Shown: positions 60,763-64,000 of the stretch, piece by piece
How positions within the stretch are numbered: the stretch's first letter is position 1
Layout of the letters: each line of letters begins with the position of its first letter
NCBI GenBank assembly: GCA_958298945.1
Contig: OY282606.1
Location: 45,025,920-45,089,919 of the forward strand
DNA from: Atherix ibis
Taxonomy: Eukaryota; Arthropoda; Insecta; Diptera; Athericidae
Reading direction: 5' to 3'
DNA: 64,000 nt
Position numbers and translations under genes: made by a program
The notes under the pieces: model-generated
Databases searched by the model: none
Seen by the model: only the letters and a program-made list of their open reading frames with translations
Told to the model about the DNA's origin: nothing

Positions 60763-60764
60763 TA

Positions 60765-62757
60765 TAAGAAGTATTAGTTAGGAAATTTTGCTAATATTAA
60801 GTAGCTTCATCATATAACAAAATATAATTTTAGAATTTTTTTTTTTGGAGAAAAATGAGTTATGGAAAGTTTTGTGAGATATAAAAATGTTATCGCAAAT
60901 ATGTTCATTCGCAATAATCATAATTATACAAATATATGCGTTCTTAACGAAGGTATCATAATTTTCATAATAACAAAAGTTTATATATATATTCGGAAGG
61001 AAACTGTAGCATCTAGAGGTTTAGAAGAAGTGATAGCTTATTGCCTGAATTCTATTCAAAATATTACAATTAAATACGATATTATAGCATACAGTTACAT
61101 GTGTACCAGTAAAATTTAAAAGGGATGAACCGCAAGAAAAAAAGTTAAGGTTTTCCTTTATTTGGAAAGCAAGGAAGGCCTAAAGATATCAAGACCTGCA
61201 ATAACAGAGAAATATAGTAATAAGTTGAGTTTACTGTCTTACATATATTTTTCATGTTAATCATTATTTTTTGACATAAACAAATCCATTTAAAAAAAAG
61301 CCAACTTCTAAGAAAATTTAGATTTAAAATTGCTTTTGTTTTTATTTTTCAGAATTTGTTAATATTCTTGAATAATTTAATTTGCCAATATTTTTTAATT
61401 GATTCAAACGCAAATATTTAAATAGTTGAATATAGAAAAATATTAACTCATAACACTTCCGAAAACTACGGCACAATTGTGGGTGAATGAATCACATCTA
61501 ATTGTTCTTGAAGTCACATCTAAACCAAACATAAAATTACGTATTTAATTACTTGTACTTATTTACATTTAAAAAAAACTATTTATTCACTCTCAAAAAA
61601 AAAACAAATATAATTATATATTGTACAATCCTGTAAAAAAGTAGTAGTACCGAATCTTATATAAATAGAAATATACCCTTAATTGGGCCTATTTTATTTA
61701 GTCAACCGATAAAGTTCATTAAATATTCACAGGCAATTAACTAAACTTAACGAAAATGTGTTATTAAAAAAAAGTTGAAAGGTTAAATAAAGGTAAGTAA
61801 TAGTATAGAAAAAGAATATCAATCGATTAATATTCGATTTATTAAGTATGTATTTACTTGAGACTTTGAAAAATTGTATGTAAATTAAAATCGATTTGTT
61901 TGTGGCAATGCCAATACTAATGAGGTGATAAAATGGGGTGGTTAATCAATATGAAATTCAAATAAAATCAATTTCATTCTTATCAATACTAAGAAATCTG
62001 TTTAGTACTAAGCACTTTTCGAATTTGTATTCTTAATCACACCTGGATTTGACTGTCATTAAAATAACATTTGTTAGAATCGATTGGTTTTCATCAATTC
62101 CCCAACAGTTTTATATGACAACATTTGAAAGTATATTTTATTTTCCGATTTTTATTTTTAAACATCTGAATTTTCTGAATTTTGTAGATAAATCTTAAAA
62201 ATACGATAAGAATTATGATAATTATTTTTTTCCTCCATAATCAGATCTTAGTTTATTTTACCTTACAGAAATTGTGATAATTTATTAAAATACATTTGTT
62301 CAAAGGTAAAAGTACTTTTAATCATATTACGGAGAATTTTTGTATTAAAGTAAAATTATCCGTATTTGTTTAGTTTTCTGTTATCTAGAAACGGTTGTTA
62401 GGTTTTTGCATACTTTATTTAAAGAAAATATCTAAATTTATATTAAAAATTATGTTTTCAATATAAATTTAGATATTTTCTTAAGAAAATTGTTCTTTTT
62501 TATTTTTCAAGAGTAGTAGTTGAAAAATGCTCAGTTTTTTATTCTTAGTTGAAATGGGATTTAAAAAAGAAATCTAATTTTTCAGTGCAAATTTTGTAAT
62601 CCAGTAAATTGAAAATCCATTTTTCGTATCAGTTTAATAAAAAATTTACTATATAATTTTTTACAGTTGGAATTGTAAGTTTCCCGAAAATATTTGAAAT
62701 TATTGAATTCTAGAGAGATTAGGCTTAGAGGTGTTTCCCTCATCCTGTGAAAACAAT
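60765..62757. other. AT-rich non-coding DNA
   Basis: No gene is recognised. An 85-codon open frame at 60862-61119 has an unremarkable hydrophobic and Ile/Asn-rich translation and no motif, so I treat it as chance. A perfect hairpin is at 62422-62482. Confidence 0.45.
62422..62482. repeat. Perfect hairpin, 23-bp arms
   Basis: The arms 62422-62444 (AAGAAAATATCTAAATTTAT and the next three bases) and 62460-62482 are exact reverse complements with a 15-base loop. The neighbourhood is AT-rich and has no mobile element ends. Confidence 0.92.
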
Positions 62758-62759
62758 TA

Positions 62760-64000
62760 CTAGTTGTATAAGCTTAAATTCGCTGTTTCTAGTCAAAAAC
62801 CACATGTTTCTTTTATAGAAAGCAAAATCAAATTGATTCAAAGTACTTGCTCTCGCTAGCTACATATTTTTCCCATCTCTCCGGCAATTTGTGGATACTA
62901 CGCAAAAAAATTCCTTCTCTTTCGAGCAAACCATTCATCAAGCCATATTCGGACGTCTTCGTAAGAATCGAAGTGCTGCTCAGTGAGCGCTTGGCCCATC
63001 GACGAAAACGGGTGGTAGCCGGAAGAGACCCAAGGTCTAGTGAATAAGCGGGGTGGGGTAGCACCTCCCAGTTGATTGTCTCCAAGTAGTTTCGGACCAT
63101 TTTTGACGTGTGCGATGGTGCGTTGTCGTGGAGGAAAATCAGCTTGTCATGTCTTTGTTGATAATCCGTCCTTTTTTCACGCAGAGCACTTGATCAGTTG
63201 TTGGTGGTAGCGATGGGTCAGTTGTTGGTGGAAGCGATGGCCATTGAAAGTTTCCCCAGGTTTCAACTTCTCATAGTAGACAATACCCTGCCGATCCCAC
63301 CAAACGCACAGCATCGTCTTTCGTCCGAAGCGATTTGGTCTTGGAGAAGATGTTGATGGCTGGCTGTGATCAACCCACGATTTCTTGCGTTAAGGATTCT
63401 CGAAATATATCCACTTTTTATCGCCTGTCGCAATCCGATGCAGGAACGAATTTCTTTTTTGTCTGGCGAGCAAGATTTTGTATGTGTTTTGGCTTCGCTC
63501 CATCTGCCTATCGTTAAATTCATGCGGCACCCATTTTCCGATCTTTTCAATCTTCCCCATGGTGCGCAGACGCATGGAAATGGTTAGTTGAGTAACATCC
63601 AATTGCTCTGCGAGCATTTTTTGTGATTGGGTATCGTCTTTGTCCAAAAGAGCCTGCAAATGATGGCCTCAACCTTCCTAGTCCGATTTTCACGCTTCTT
63701 GTCGCACAAGTCAAAATTGCCGTCTTTGAACCGACGAAACCAATCTCGGCACGTTGTTTCCGATAAAACACTGTCACCATAGGCTTCCATAAGTATTCGA
63801 TGCGATTCGACAGCCGATTTCTTCAAATTGAAGCAGAAAAGCACAGCTTCCCGAATATGATATTTTTCTGGCACAAAACTACACATGATTACCAAAGGGA
63901 AAATATATGTGTTTGTCCGAAATTGCTGACAATATGCACTAATTAATGTTGACAGGTATCAAATTGTATATATTACAGTTGTTATCCAAAATACCATGTA
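62760..64000 (-). mobile_element. Mauritiana-type mariner running off the right edge
   Basis: The left (3') end reads CTAGTTGTATAAGCTTAAAT then TCGCTGTTT, matching the terminal repeat of the copy ending at 3300 (CCAGGGGTATAAGCGTAAAT then CCGCTGTTT). It is preceded by TA at 62758-62759. Similarity to that copy's 5' leader continues to the last bases of the window. By spacing from FCFNLKKS, the 5' terminal repeat should lie about 50-60 bp beyond position 64000. It is therefore probably a full-length element cut by the window. Confidence 0.85.
62828..63886 (-). pseudogene. Mariner transposase pseudogene (mauritiana-type)
   Basis: The start ATG at 63884-63886 gives MCSFVPEKYHIREAVLFCFN, then LKKSAVESHRILMEAYGDSV, CRDWFRRFKDGNFD, ALLDKDDTQSQKMLAEQLDV, RLRTMGKIEKIGKWVPHEFN, FLHRIATGDKKWIYFENP (first Asp), NRFGRKTMLCVWWD-like and LIFLHDNAPSHTSKMVRNYL (second Asp). 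The third-Asp motif, normally DLAPSDYH, reads SSGYH in a shifted frame: GAC has become GGC (Gly). The C-terminus SIHKLPERWEKYVASESKYF is intact to the stop near 62828. There are frameshifts after GNFDLCDKK and around 63050 and 63390, and a short duplication of GGTCAGTTGTTGGTGG near 63200-63235. It is inactive both by frame and by active-site loss. Confidence 0.88.

Noticed and set aside
60862..61119. 85-codon open frame between family B copy 3 and the right-hand hairpin
   Set aside because: The composition follows the AT-rich background, there is no recognisable domain or splice context, and length alone is not evidence in 64 kb.
36..64000. CRISPR arrays, operons or prokaryotic gene clusters
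   Set aside because: No regularly spaced repeats, no tightly packed ORFs and no ribosome-binding-site pattern. The content is eukaryotic TE debris.

Overview
The window looks like gene-poor, very AT-rich nuclear DNA from an arthropod, most likely an insect. The evidence is long non-coding A/T-rich stretches broken by islands of higher GC, almost all of which are decayed transposons. Many belong to insect-type mariner lineages with TA target duplications, and there are fragments of non-LTR retrotransposons. I see no convincing host gene exon, tRNA, rRNA, CRISPR array or bacterial feature. Lineage names are given from motif similarity only; no search could be run.

Layout: (1) 2.5-3.3 kb, truncated mauritiana-type mariner (-). 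(2) 5.65-6.95 kb, full-length mariner with a TGDETW motif (+). (3) 8.85-10.31 kb, irritans-type family A mariner (-) with a 198-bp tandem duplication of its 3' coding end. (4) 15.9-17.9 kb, a TE stack: DUF4817-type transposase fossil, a small foldback, and an old mariner split by a second family A copy. (5) 19.6-20.7 kb, unassigned GC-richer block. (6) 22.8-23.2 kb, RT C-terminal fossil and a MITE-like hairpin. (7) 23.5-24.95 kb, mariner family C plus a fragment. (8) 29.4-30.3 kb, a rearranged family C copy that carries two 5' ends. (9) 32.5-33.0 kb, RT fossil. (10) 38.0-39.3 kb, irritans-type family B copy 1. (11) 39.5-41.6 kb, RNase H-bearing non-LTR fossil split by a family C mariner. (12) 45.5-48.1 kb, DUF4817-type fossil next to an R1-like retrotransposon fossil. 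(13) 50.6-51.15 kb, another DUF4817-type fossil. (14) 52.7-54.0 kb and 59.5-60.8 kb, family B copies 2 and 3. (15) 62.76 kb to the right edge, mauritiana-type mariner.

None of the transposases is intact: each has frameshifts, stops, deletions or lost catalytic Asp residues. They do not work together; they are a layered record of insertions. The most interesting signals are two nested insertions where removing the younger element restores the older reading frame, a mariner derivative with inverted 5' ends on both sides, and a recurring set of near-perfect short-loop hairpins (arms 18-54 bp), three of them inside or beside TE fossils, suggesting a local inverted-duplication process.
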